Positions 1 to 8,213 of a DNA stretch of 64,000 bases are shown one piece after another; position 1 is the first letter of the stretch; the number at the start of each line of letters is the position of its first letter. The stretch comes from JAQUTK01 sp963677415 (GTDB taxonomy: Bacteria > Bacteroidota > Bacteroidia > Bacteroidales > JAQUTK01): contig CAXXFJ010000004.1 of NCBI GenBank assembly GCA_963677415.2, forward strand, positions 62,001-126,000. Reading direction: 5' to 3'. Made by a program: the position numbers and the translations under genes. Below the pieces are notes generated by a model. The model worked only from the letters and a program-made list of their open reading frames with translations, searched no databases and was not told the DNA's origin.

Positions 1-249
1 AATACCCAAGTAGTGCGGTCCAGGCAGAAGAAACGAACATAAAACGCCCTCTATGGTAAGGGTATAGATAATATCGTGGCTATTCTCAATTAGCAGACGG
101 TATTTCTCTTCGCTTTTACGCAAAGCATCTTCTGTCTGTTTGTGTTCATTGAGCGTCTCTTCCACAGAGACTTTTAAGGAATTATAAGTTTGCTGTAATT
201 CCTGCAACTCTTGTAGGAGTTGTTCTTTAGACTTGATTTGGTTGTTCAT
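1..249 (-). CDS. PAS-domain sensor protein, N-terminal 83 codons (truncated by window edge)
   Basis: The reading frame starts at an ATG at 249 and runs leftwards out of the window, so only the first 83 residues are visible. Residues 1-45 are rich in Glu, Gln, Leu and Lys with heptad-like spacing and should form a coiled coil. Residues 46-60 (ALRKSEEKYRLLIEN) are the standard entry into a PAS sensor domain, followed by HDIIYTL and a segment resembling the PAS strand that ends in LGI. In Bacteroidales such N-termini usually belong to histidine kinases or PAS-GGDEF-like sensors; the output domain is not visible here. A minus-strand promoter candidate lies just upstream. Confidence 0.75.
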   Translation of the reverse strand, partial: MNNQIKSKEQLLQELQELQQTYNSLKVSVEETLNEHKQTEDALRKSEEKYRLLIENSHDIIYTLTIEGVLCSFLLPGPHYLGI

Positions 250-287
250 GAAATAGCTCCTTTTTCAGGATGAATGATAAACAGTTG

Positions 288-295
288 CAAATATA
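288..295 (-). promoter_or_regulatory. -7 promoter element for the PAS sensor gene
   Basis: Read on the minus strand this is TATATTTG, a perfect match to the Bacteroidota -7 consensus TAnnTTTG, 39 bases upstream of the sensor start codon. I see no convincing -33 TTTG at the right distance. Confidence 0.45.
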
Positions 296-377
296 AATTC
301 TTTTCTTTAATTGTTTGCTTTTTTTACGAGATAATGCACTTTTCGAATGTTAATTGTTTTATTTTCTTGTCATAACG

Positions 378-2237
378 TTAATCCGGCATCCCGGTAGAGC
401 AGTCCACCCTCCCAAAATCAAACGACATCTCCTGCTGTTTGGCGGCAGCCTCTTTCTGTGCCAGCTTCTTTATCAGCCAGTTAGAGTTGTCAAAGAGAGT
501 AGGAGAGTAGAGCGGGCGTCTGTCGCCATTGGGAGCTTTCTCCACCTCACACGGTGAGTAGCGTCCGTTATTCAAGTTAAAAGCAAACGTAGCCTGGCCG
601 CACTTGCCCAGATTACGAAACCGCACCTTCTGGATATGCACCGTACAGAGGTTGCTGTTATCCTCCCTTTCCACGGCAAACCCATAGTCGGTCTTGTTGA
701 AGAAGTTGGCCGAACCGTTTATGCAGTACATATCCGGCACCGGATAACGCTTGGTAATCGCATCACGCTCCAGTTTGCGCGGATGAGCCACCAGCACCAC
801 CAGCGTGCCCGTGCTGAGGGCAAAAGAAGCCAGTCTGTCGAGGAAATGACTGATGTACTGCGTCTCCGCCATCCCCTTTTCCATCTGATGATCGATACGG
901 TTAAACGGATCTATCACCACCATTTTCACCCCCTTACGGCGCACCACTTCGCGTGCTTTCTTAAGTATATTATCCAACTTAAACCCCTTTTCCGGCACAA
1001 TAGAGAATATGTTTTGTTTCAAAAACTCATACACACCCACATACTCCTCCTCCGAGGTGATCCCCATCTTAAAACCCTTGCCCACCAGCTTCTCCGAATG
1101 CTTGGCAAAGTGCATCTGCAACGGCAGGTTTTCCGGACTGAAGAAGACCGTCTTCCAGTCGTGCAGCATATTCATCTGAACCGCCAGCATGTCGATAAAC
1201 TCCGACTTACCACAGTTGGGCACCCCCGTCACCACGCAGAGCCTGCCCGTCTCCAGCTTCAGCAACCCATCCAGATTGTCAAACCCCGTGGAGAGACCCG
1301 TATCAGCGCCCTGTTCAAACAATGTGCGAAACTCGTCCTTCACATCCTTCACTGTAAACACCCCCTCCAGCGGCATCTCCGGAGCAGCCGCCAGGCACGC
1401 CCTCAGGCTCTCCGTGCCATGCATCATCAGATGCTCGTTGGCATCCTTGCAACCCTCAGCAAACGTCACGATGCGACAACGCTCCTTGCCCAGACGGCGC
1501 ACCAGTTCGGTACGAAGCATCATCCCCTTCTCATCCATATCCACCGCGATGTAGATGATATCCTTATTCTCAAAATGCGTCTCCACATACGGATCCAGCC
1601 AATCCAGATTGCTGTTTGCCCCATTGGGCACGCTGATCACGCTGTAATATCTGCTCTGCATGAAGCTCAGCGCATCCGTTTCACCCTCCACAATCGCACA
1701 ATCTCTCGTCGTTACGATGCCGTCGATATTATATGGAATCGTCCTGGCCCCCGTCCGCGAAGCAAAATCCTTCTCCAGTCCCCGATACTTCGTGTTAACC
1801 AGTTCGCCATTCTCAAAGAAGTTGAAGCCGATACACATCACCTCTTTCCCCGCATTCTGCAAGAACTTCATCTCCTGGGTAATCCTCATCCGTATCAGCA
1901 CCTCCTGCGAGATCCCCCTTTTCTCCGCGAAATAGCGCACGATCTCATCACTCAGCTTCGTCTTGTTGACATCAAACACCAGTCTGCGCGAAGGAGCGAC
2001 CCCCTCTCTAGCCATCGACACATTGCCCGTCCGCCGTCCCTCGTCGGCATTCTCCTTCGCTTTTCCGGTCCAATCGCAGCAAAAGCATTTAAAAAGCAAG
2101 GTTTTTGAATTAAACCATAACGGCCTGTCACGTTTATGCTTCCTATCCCTCAGGTTACATTTCGGGCAAAACAACTTCACTTCCTCACCCTCTCTGTCGC
2201 AGTCAATCGTTTGACCCTCGTAATAATAATAACTCAT
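378..2237 (-). CDS. Toprim primase / DnaB-like helicase, mobile-element type
   Basis: 619 residues with the layout of a phage T7 gp4-like primase-helicase. Residues 24-54 hold a zinc-binding set (CPKC then CFCC), which in this family recognises the priming site on DNA. A Toprim domain follows at about 180-260 with the acidic VEGETD motif near 185 and DMDEKG near 236. A RecA-like helicase core has its Walker A (GVPNCGKSEF) near 340 and a Walker B-like hydrophobic strand ending in VVIDPFNR. It is the last gene of a four-gene minus-strand operon, 18 bases after the DUF4373 gene. Known for the family: primer synthesis and unwinding during plasmid, phage or ICE replication. Inference: a replication module of a mobile element, intact here, although no integrase or relaxase is near. 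Confidence 0.8.
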   Translation of the reverse strand: MSYYYYEGQTIDCDREGEEVKLFCPKCNLRDRKHKRDRPLWFNSKTLLFKCFCCDWTGKAKENADEGRRTGNVSMAREGVAPSRRLVFDVNKTKLSDEIVRYFAEKRGISQEVLIRMRITQEMKFLQNAGKEVMCIGFNFFENGELVNTKYRGLEKDFASRTGARTIPYNIDGIVTTRDCAIVEGETDALSFMQSRYYSVISVPNGANSNLDWLDPYVETHFENKDIIYIAVDMDEKGMMLRTELVRRLGKERCRIVTFAEGCKDANEHLMMHGTESLRACLAAAPEMPLEGVFTVKDVKDEFRTLFEQGADTGLSTGFDNLDGLLKLETGRLCVVTGVPNCGKSEFIDMLAVQMNMLHDWKTVFFSPENLPLQMHFAKHSEKLVGKGFKMGITSEEEYVGVYEFLKQNIFSIVPEKGFKLDNILKKAREVVRRKGVKMVVIDPFNRIDHQMEKGMAETQYISHFLDRLASFALSTGTLVVLVAHPRKLERDAITKRYPVPDMYCINGSANFFNKTDYGFAVEREDNSNLCTVHIQKVRFRNLGKCGQATFAFNLNNGRYSPCEVEKAPNGDRRPLYSPTLFDNSNWLIKKLAQKEAAAKQQEMSFDFGRVDCSTGMPD

Positions 2238-2255
2238 TTTGTAGTATCTGTAAAT

Positions 2256-3323
2256 TTAGTTTGTCCATCTCTTTTTCTCATCATTCCATCGCACCGAATA
2301 ATCCGGTCGGGGAGGCGCATCCTGAGGGATCACCACCCCGCACACACTCCGCACCCCGCTGTGGGGATCCACATCCTCATACGGGAAGGGCATCTCCTTG
2401 CGAAGCTCCGTCCGCATCCTCTCATCCAGCCTCGTCCGCGTCGCAGTCCCTTTGCGGGAAAAATTGGCAAAATACCTTTTCGCCTCCTCCGTGTCACTCA
2501 TGGCACGCACCTTCCCCTGCTGGATGATATGATCCTTAAACACCCTCGACATCAGCGGAATATGATGAATATACTCCACCGGCATTTGCTGATTCATCCC
2601 GATTATCTCCACCCAATACTGATCCTTGAAAGCCCTGTCCACGCCCACCTCCATCTCGTGCAACTCTTTCTTTTGAGCCTGTTTTTCATAATCAGGAATA
2701 AGACTGTTGTTGTTGTCGGAGTCGTCTGAGTTGTCGGCGATGGGATCAGAGTTCGCGTCAGAGATCCCGTTTTTGACAGACACCGGTTTGGCACGAGAAT
2801 AGGATTTAGAATCAGAAAAAGAACTTTTGCCGTCGTCGAAATTTTTCTTTTCTTCTTCTGCCTGAATTGCACAAGAATCCTTTTCCTTTCCTTCTATTTC
2901 TTTTCCTTTAATTTCTTTTATTTCCTTTCCTTTTATTAGCGCCTCGTTGGATGCGTATTTATCCTTGAGCTCCAGTAACTTATCCTGTTCCAATATTGCT
3001 TTTTTAAGAACGAATTTACATTTTTTATCATCGTATTGCTTCATTTTTCGATCCATATCTGCCGAAGAATAGTACTCACCATCGAAAGAAAACAGATCAA
3101 AATCATTCAGAATCGCCAGCACCAAGACTTTATTTGTATTAATCCTGCGGCAATGCATCATCAGTTCCGACTTATGAAACCGGTAATTCTCATGTCTTCG
3201 CAGCAATTCCTGTAAAGAAAACAAGACCCCATAGCCGGCCATTTTATATTTCTCGATCAATCGGATCACCCTGGAATCCTCCATGAATTCCGCATCATGC
3301 GGAAAATAATAATTGTCTTTCAT
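2256..3323 (-). CDS. DUF4373 (Lin1244/Lin1753-type) domain protein
   Basis: 355 residues. The first 90 residues (start MKDNYYFPHDAEFMEDSRV, then KYKMAGYGVLFSLQELL) match the DUF4373 N-terminal domain common in phage and mobile-element replication modules, often linked to replication initiation. Residues about 125-150 are a low-complexity Lys/Glu/Ile stretch made of short KGKEIKEI-like units, mirrored in the DNA as a purine-rich simple repeat near 2880-2940, followed by a Ser/Asp/Asn-rich linker. The C-terminal part (about 220-320) may be a DnaD-like or helicase-loader region, but I cannot confirm that. It lies between the HU-like gene and the primase-helicase, consistent with a loader or origin-binding role. 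Confidence 0.7.
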   Translation of the reverse strand: MKDNYYFPHDAEFMEDSRVIRLIEKYKMAGYGVLFSLQELLRRHENYRFHKSELMMHCRRINTNKVLVLAILNDFDLFSFDGEYYSSADMDRKMKQYDDKKCKFVLKKAILEQDKLLELKDKYASNEALIKGKEIKEIKGKEIEGKEKDSCAIQAEEEKKNFDDGKSSFSDSKSYSRAKPVSVKNGISDANSDPIADNSDDSDNNNSLIPDYEKQAQKKELHEMEVGVDRAFKDQYWVEIIGMNQQMPVEYIHHIPLMSRVFKDHIIQQGKVRAMSDTEEAKRYFANFSRKGTATRTRLDERMRTELRKEMPFPYEDVDPHSGVRSVCGVVIPQDAPPRPDYSVRWNDEKKRWTN

Positions 3324-3338
3324 TGGTACGGTATAAAT

Positions 3339-3947
3339 TTAAAACTTCAGATCATTGGAAAAATAAGCAATCAGGTTGCCCGAACCAAAGCGACGCAGTA
3401 TCGACGCCTCTACCCAGAAATCCAGGTCGCGCAGCGCCATCGACTTATTGCAGCCCGTGAGCCGCTGATAATCCATGCGCGACAGAAACACATTTTTTAC
3501 AAAAAACTCCATCACCAGAGCCAGTCGTTCGACAGGAAGCAGTTCGGGCTTCTCTTCCTGCTTCTCTCTGCGCGTCAGCCTCATGGACGACAGCTTCTTC
3601 TTCATCTCCTTGGACAGCCTCAGATGCACACTATTAAACTGCACCGTCGCCGAGTTTACCTCGTTGCGCTCCGACGTCGCATTACTCTTGAGTGAGACAG
3701 AGAAGTAGCCCAGCCCCTCCAGTTCGACCACATCGCCCAGCGTCAGATGCCGGGCCATCGCCTCTGACACGGCAGACAGCATTCCCATCAGATCGCCCCT
3801 GGTAAAAGTCGACGCATCAGCAATCTCCGTGAGCAATACATCGCAAGTCACCCTCCTCCCGTTGACGATCCGCGCATGCAGCAGCCCCTTTTTCTCCACC
3901 TCTCCAAAGGCGGCAGGAGTCTTGTACAAGTCATACAATGCCCCCAT
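3339..3947 (-). CDS. HU-like DNA-binding protein (HU-HIG type)
   Basis: 202 residues. Residues 1-130 follow the pattern of the Bacteroidales HU-like family: LYDLYKTPA, then GDLMGMLSAVSEAMARHLTLGDVVELEGLGYFSVSL, which is the HU helix-turn plus the strand leading to the DNA-binding arm. The C-terminal 70 residues (from LTRREKQEEKPELL) look like a small helical, winged-helix-like tail with a conserved-looking GCNKSMALRDLDFW segment. These proteins bend DNA and often accompany DUF4373 and primase-helicase genes on Bacteroidales mobile elements. The start codon at 3947 is only 2 bases after the stop of the 65-aa gene, so the two are probably co-translated. Confidence 0.75.
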   Translation of the reverse strand: MGALYDLYKTPAAFGEVEKKGLLHARIVNGRRVTCDVLLTEIADASTFTRGDLMGMLSAVSEAMARHLTLGDVVELEGLGYFSVSLKSNATSERNEVNSATVQFNSVHLRLSKEMKKKLSSMRLTRREKQEEKPELLPVERLALVMEFFVKNVFLSRMDYQRLTGCNKSMALRDLDFWVEASILRRFGSGNLIAYFSNDLKF

Positions 3948-3949
3948 CC

Positions 3950-4147
3950 TTATGAAAGTTGCGCCTGACCTTCGTCAAACCTTTGATTGACCTTCCTCAT
4001 TCCCTCGCCGTCCGAAGGTGAATCGGAGCACGCACACAGACGCACCAACTCACGCATACCTGCGTTTTCACTCTCTTTATCATACATACCGATCAGAATG
4101 TCGCGCAGTGCGAGCGGTTTGTTCTCTCTTTTTAAGTTAAACTTCAT
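3950..4147 (-). CDS. small protein of unknown function, first gene of the replication operon
   Basis: 65 residues, hydrophilic, with no signal peptide or membrane segment. I do not recognise a family. It contains two Cys in the short segment RLCACSDSP. It is supported as a gene by its position: the first reading frame of the minus-strand operon, ending 2 bases before the HU-like gene, with an A/G-rich leader upstream of its ATG. It may be a small regulatory or antirestriction-like protein, but that is only a guess from context. Confidence 0.5.
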   Translation of the reverse strand: MKFNLKRENKPLALRDILIGMYDKESENAGMRELVRLCACSDSPSDGEGMRKVNQRFDEGQAQLS

Positions 4148-4404
4148 TATATCTTCCTTTTTTTATTACGTTGTGTATTTGTGTCATTACAAGTACACTA
4201 CAAAAGAAGTCATTTAATAAATACCAGAGAACCCATTATGATGGGTGAAAAGTCTCGTTTTTTATTCCGAAATTTATACCGAAGATTTTAATAGAGTCAG
4301 TAGGGTGTCTTAACTTTGATAAACAAAAAGAGTTCTATGAAACGCTATTAAAATAGCTCAAAACTTACAAATAATTATTTATACAAGTATAACATTTCGA
4401 CTTA

Positions 4405-5268
4405 ATGAATCAAAAGAAAGAAAGTTGCCTCACAGTAACAGATTACATGGAGGTACGTGCCGAACTAGATCGGATGACGCGAATGAGTGCAAAGAATGAG
4501 AATGGAGATCATCTCATTCTTATATATCTGCATCCCTTTTTCAAGAAATATCTGAAGCTGTTAGACTCGAATCCGGCACAGCTGGAACAGATCAGTCCCC
4601 TTTCAGCAGGTACCTTTCAACGGTTTTTGACCGGAGGTAATATAGAGTTAAATTCCCTGGTCATGGGAATCAATATTATTTTTTATGTCAAGGGCTACGA
4701 ATTTAGGCTTGGCAATGAATGCGATGCCCTTCACGGTGCCAACAACAGAGAAAGCCGTATCATCCTCAAAGAGATAAAGATAAATGATCTTTGTAACTAC
4801 AGAGAGTCAGCTCATTTATATATCCCCATCACCATCGGCAAAGCCTCACCGCTGTATCCACATATGGAGCTCTCAGCCTCTAAACGCACAGCGATGAAAA
4901 ACCATTCGAAGAAAATAGCAGCAGCCACCATCCGAAAATACCTGGGTCCGTATGCCGTAAGGTGCCATAAAATAGCCCAAAAGAAAATCACTCAATTAGT
5001 ATTAATCGACGGACACAGCCACACCACCCTCAATAACCTCCAGAAAGGGAAGAATATGCAAGTAAATACTTACTTCAGCATCTTTGACTCTTACTATCAG
5101 AAGATCGGTCGCGTATTATCGTATCCCAACCTCTCCACAGCGATACTGAAAGCAACAAAAAATGGTACCTGCATTGTGATGGTCGAAGTACTTTTTAAAG
5201 ACCTGGGCAAATATGAAGCAAAAGACTTTTTGTACTCTTACAGGACCGGGTGTGATCCGGAACTTTAA
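4405..5268 (+). CDS. protein of unknown function (287 aa)
   Basis: No family recognised. The protein is soluble, with no signal peptide. Residues about 62-85 (LSAGTFQRFLTGGNIELNSLV) have the spacing of a helix-turn-helix of the XRE type (a Ser/Thr-rich turn, then FLTGG), so DNA binding is conceivable. The middle is basic (KRTAMKNHSKKIAAATIRKY). It is transcribed divergently from the replication operon, with 257 bases between the starts, and ends 119 bases before the promoter of the WYL operon. Whether it belongs to the mobile-element module on its left or to the defence island on its right is not clear. I am fairly sure that it is a real gene because of its length and absence of overlap, and unsure of its role. 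Confidence 0.6.
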   Translation: MNQKKESCLTVTDYMEVRAELDRMTRMSAKNENGDHLILIYLHPFFKKYLKLLDSNPAQLEQISPLSAGTFQRFLTGGNIELNSLVMGINIIFYVKGYEFRLGNECDALHGANNRESRIILKEIKINDLCNYRESAHLYIPITIGKASPLYPHMELSASKRTAMKNHSKKIAAATIRKYLGPYAVRCHKIAQKKITQLVLIDGHSHTTLNNLQKGKNMQVNTYFSIFDSYYQKIGRVLSYPNLSTAILKATKNGTCIVMVEVLFKDLGKYEAKDFLYSYRTGCDPEL

Positions 5269-5387
5269 TGGGTTGGAATGATAGAATGCAGGATTAAGAT
5301 CTGTAGATCCTTGTTCAGTCGTGATCTTGAAACAAGAAAGCTCATTGATATTATATCTGTTTTCTTTTTTTCTTCCATCTTGTTCAT

Positions 5388-5417
5388 TATCTTTGTGTGT
5401 TCATCGACAATGAACAC
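5388..5417 (+). promoter_or_regulatory. promoter and palindromic operator of the WYL/defence operon
   Basis: TATCTTTG at 5388-5395 matches the -7 consensus TAnnTTTG. Directly downstream, over the expected start of transcription, lies an exact inverted repeat GTGTTCAT-cgaca-ATGAACAC (5397-5404 and 5410-5417). A repressor bound there would block the promoter. A near copy of the whole arrangement, including the upstream TTTCTTCCATCTTGTT block, occurs at 20037-20096. The obvious candidate ligand is the WYL protein encoded downstream, since WYL regulators of defence operons commonly bind inverted repeats at their own promoters; this is inference. Confidence 0.6.
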
Positions 5418-5509
5418 GTATTATTAAACTACAATAAACTTACTCCCGAATCAACCTTGTAGGCTGAGATATAAAATCAATACTCGTGGAAAATACCGAT
5501 ACTATTCAA

Positions 5510-5617
5510 ATGAATCAAATAATAAGGATACACAAGAATCTGGAATACAAAACAAATTCAAGAGGTTTAAATGACCTTCTGAAAGAGGTTAAATCTGAAG
5601 AAAAAAAAAGAATATAG
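5510..5617 (+). CDS. possible 35-aa leader peptide or small protein upstream of the WYL gene
   Basis: An ATG-initiated frame of 35 codons, lysine- and glutamate-rich at its end (LLKEVKSEEKKRI), stops 3 bases before the WYL start codon. The tight spacing suggests translational coupling. The A-rich stretch that precedes the WYL start would otherwise serve as its ribosome binding region, so this could equally be an accidental frame. Confidence 0.3.
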   Translation: MNQIIRIHKNLEYKTNSRGLNDLLKEVKSEEKKRI

Positions 5618-5620
5618 TTT

Positions 5621-6631
5621 ATGGCAACGAACAAACATGCTACAATTCGTTATCAAGCTTTAGATAAATGCTTTCGTAATCCGGGACGCAGGTATTATAT
5701 TGATGATTTGATCGCTGTTTGTAATAATGCAATTTACGAACACGCTGGAATTGAAGATGGAGTAAAACGTCGACAGGTATTGGACGATATCCGTTTCATG
5801 GAAAGTGAACAAGGTTGGTCGGTCCCTCTGGAGCATATTCGCGATGGGCATAAAGTTTATTACCGTTACGATGATTTGAGTTTTTCTATTAACAATCAAC
5901 CGTTAAACGAAATTGAAAAGAAACAGTTGAAAGAAGCATTGCTTACTCTATCACGGTTTAAAGGCATGCCTCAGTTTGAATGGATAGATGAAATAGCTAC
6001 AAGGCTTGATATGGAACTTGGACTATCAATAAATAGCCAGAAGATTATTGACTTTGAGCAAAATGAAGACTTACAGGGGCTTGAACATATCACGCCTTTG
6101 TATAATGCTATTCTTTACGGGAAATCGCTGAAAGTTTGTTACAAAAGTTTTAAGCAGGATTGTATTCAGACCATCATTTTTCACCCATACTACCTGAAAC
6201 AGTACAAAAACCGCTGGTTTGTTTTTGGGTGGCATGGACAACGAAACGAACTTAGTAATCTGGCGCTCGACCGCATTGATGAGTTAGAAGAAATTAGCGA
6301 ACCTTATATCCCTAATACGGAAATTGATTTCTCGGAATATTTTGAGGATGTGATAGGAGTAACTATACCAGCCAATGTTAAACCGGAAAAGGTTTTACTT
6401 AAAATCACTAACGAACTTTATCCTTATATTAAAACTAAGCCATTGCACGGTTCGCAAACAGTAAAAGGAAAAACCGAAGAAAAGACCTTGATTGAACTTA
6501 CAGTTATTCCTAATTACGAGCTGGAGATGTTGGTGTTATCTTATGGTGAGGGGATAGAGGTATTAGCTCCAGTCACTTTGAGAGAGAAGATAAAAAACAG
6601 AATAAAACTTCTATCAGAAAAATATTTATAG
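5621..6631 (+). CDS. WYL-domain transcriptional regulator
   Basis: 336 residues. An N-terminal winged helix-turn-helix region (about 1-85; start MATNKHATIRYQALDKCF, then IDDLIAVCNN and RRQVLDDIRFME) is followed by a linker and a WYL domain at about 140-220. Its signature YLKQYKNRWFVFGW at 190-203 has Phe-Val in place of the Tyr-Leu of the name-giving motif, a common variant. The C-terminal WCX-like extension runs to the end. Known for the family: ligand-responsive (often nucleic-acid-responsive) repressors or activators of phage-defence operons, such as BrxR and CapW. It is the first full-length gene of the restriction island, so it is most likely the autoregulator acting at the palindrome upstream. 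Confidence 0.85.
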   Translation: MATNKHATIRYQALDKCFRNPGRRYYIDDLIAVCNNAIYEHAGIEDGVKRRQVLDDIRFMESEQGWSVPLEHIRDGHKVYYRYDDLSFSINNQPLNEIEKKQLKEALLTLSRFKGMPQFEWIDEIATRLDMELGLSINSQKIIDFEQNEDLQGLEHITPLYNAILYGKSLKVCYKSFKQDCIQTIIFHPYYLKQYKNRWFVFGWHGQRNELSNLALDRIDELEEISEPYIPNTEIDFSEYFEDVIGVTIPANVKPEKVLLKITNELYPYIKTKPLHGSQTVKGKTEEKTLIELTVIPNYELEMLVLSYGEGIEVLAPVTLREKIKNRIKLLSEKYL

Positions 6632-6644
6632 AACAATGCGGCTG

Positions 6645-6655
6645 TGCTGCACAAT
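6645..6655 (+). repeat. 11-bp direct repeat, left copy (TGCTGCACAAT)
   Basis: The same 11 bases recur at 9269-9279 in the same orientation. The two copies lie just upstream of the AAA ATPase gene and just upstream of hsdM, so they bracket the ATPase/343-aa pair exactly. This fits a two-gene insertion between the regulator and hsdM that duplicated part of the leader. The repeat is short, so chance is possible. Confidence 0.45.
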
Positions 6656-6674
6656 AACATAAAACCTTTGTAAC

Positions 6675-8213
6675 ATGAACAAAATCGGATTTCAAAATTT
6701 TAGGCGTTTCATCAACTTCCCCGAACTGGAATACGGAGGTATCACTTTGTTAGTAGGAAAAAATAATTCCGGAAAATCCACCTTAGTCAAAGCACTCATG
6801 CTCGTTAACGAGTATATAAAATCAAGTGATCTTGGCGTTTTCTCTTTTGCTAATGAATTATTGGAGAATGCTAATATTGTGACTTTTGACCGTGCAAAGA
6901 ACAAATACAGCGACAGTCCTATTATATCTTTTTCTTTTCAGATTGAAAGTTTTAATGTTGAAGTTGCAATTTCTGGAAAGGAAGGCAAGACCAATGCAGA
7001 TGTAGTATATTATCAAATTGAGGATTTGACAAATGGGTATATACTTAAAATAGAACCACCTGCTCAGCACATTACTTTTACTTCAAAACATGAACAAGAC
7101 AACGATCGCATAATTGATATAAATAGATCATTAGATGAAATAAAGGAACAGATATCCAACCTTAAATTACAACAGGAAGTACAAAAAAGTAAAGGTGAAA
7201 CCTCCCATGAATACATTGAGATTATTAGTACTATCGAGAAACTGGAAAAGAAAAAAGAAGAACTATCAAAAAGCAGAAAAGCTGAGCAGAAAAAAAATGC
7301 CAACTATAGCTTTGATATGGAAAGCGAATTGAAAGGTAGTCTAGTATTTGTATTTAAAGAGTTTATGAAACGTTGTAAAAGAAAATACGACAATCAGTTT
7401 CGTGAAATTCAAAAAGGGAAAAAAGAGACAAAAGAGTTTGTTGATCTCAAAGGCTTTAATGATGATCATTTTAAAATAGAAAATTCTTTTGACAACTACA
7501 TTCAGATAACAAATAAAACAAACATTTTATACCTTGGAGCGAATCCGGCAAAACAATCTGCGCTTTTTTCCATCAGAGATAAGAATAATGCTTTGGCACA
7601 AGCATTTCACGAGTTTGAACAATTAGATATTCAAAATCAACAATCAGATGCCTCTCGTTTTGTAAAAAAATGGATGAAGGAGTTTGAAATAGGAGAAGAC
7701 TTTTCTGTCATCTTGCATGCAGGCGAAGCCTATGAGGTTAATATTCTAATTAATGGTAAACAAATACCTCTCGCAGACAAAGGGATGGGATCTATTCAGG
7801 CAATGTTACTCATTATACGTTTAGCATGTGTTCTTTTTAAAGCACAAAAGAATCAGTTGACTTATACGGTTATTATCGAAGAGCCCGAATTAAATCTGCA
7901 TCCTGCATTACAAAGCAAATTGGCAGAGATTTTTTATGAAATAACAGATAAATATAAAATTCAATTAATAGTTGAAACACATTCTGAGTATATTATCAGA
8001 AGGACTCAGGTTATTGTAGCAGAAAAAGAATTGACAAAGGGAGTTAACGATAACTTATTTAATCTGTACTATTTTCCAATTGAAGGTACCCCTTATCATA
8101 TTGAATATGATCAGGATGGTGTGTTGAAAAGAAATTTTGATAATGGTTTTTTTGATGAAGCTTCAGCAAGCACGCTTGAACTATTAAAAATTAAAAGACA
8201 AAATAAAGCCTGA
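6675..8213 (+). CDS. AAA ATPase of the OLD/ABC-like (AAA_15/AAA_21) class, probable defence sensor
   Basis: 512 residues. The start (MNKIGFQNFRRFINFPELEYGG) and Walker A GKNNSGKS at 28-35 are typical of RecF/OLD-like ATPases. Residues about 140-215 are strongly charged and heptad-like (IKEQISNLKLQQEVQ, then KLEKKKEELSKSRKAEQKKN), giving a coiled-coil insertion. A signature-like segment LADKGMGSIQAML near 365, Walker B with catalytic Glu (VIIEEPELNLHP, about 398-409) and a switch His (IVETHSEYIIRR, about 432-443) complete the ABC-type site. The C-terminus (DGVLKRNFDNGFFDEAS) resembles DUF3696. There is no Toprim nuclease domain, so it is not a complete OLD nuclease. Its stop overlaps the start of the next gene by one base. 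Paired ATPase-effector genes of this type occur in PARIS, Septu and similar systems; this pair fits none of them clearly. Confidence 0.75.
   Translation: MNKIGFQNFRRFINFPELEYGGITLLVGKNNSGKSTLVKALMLVNEYIKSSDLGVFSFANELLENANIVTFDRAKNKYSDSPIISFSFQIESFNVEVAISGKEGKTNADVVYYQIEDLTNGYILKIEPPAQHITFTSKHEQDNDRIIDINRSLDEIKEQISNLKLQQEVQKSKGETSHEYIEIISTIEKLEKKKEELSKSRKAEQKKNANYSFDMESELKGSLVFVFKEFMKRCKRKYDNQFREIQKGKKETKEFVDLKGFNDDHFKIENSFDNYIQITNKTNILYLGANPAKQSALFSIRDKNNALAQAFHEFEQLDIQNQQSDASRFVKKWMKEFEIGEDFSVILHAGEAYEVNILINGKQIPLADKGMGSIQAMLLIIRLACVLFKAQKNQLTYTVIIEEPELNLHPALQSKLAEIFYEITDKYKIQLIVETHSEYIIRRTQVIVAEKELTKGVNDNLFNLYYFPIEGTPYHIEYDQDGVLKRNFDNGFFDEASASTLELLKIKRQNKA

Noticed and set aside
636..2108. 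490-codon open frame on the plus strand opposite the primase-helicase
   Set aside because: It is fully antisense to a gene with clear motifs, is very rich in His and Arg in a way typical of reverse-frame translation, and has no promoter.
2880..2940. Tandem repeat resembling a CRISPR or VNTR locus
   Set aside because: It is a low-complexity purine-rich coding stretch giving Lys/Glu/Ile repeats in the DUF4373 protein; there are no spacers.
5440..5500. TPP riboswitch (GGCTGAGAT motif near 5461)
   Set aside because: The other conserved TPP elements are missing and the downstream genes are not thiamine genes.
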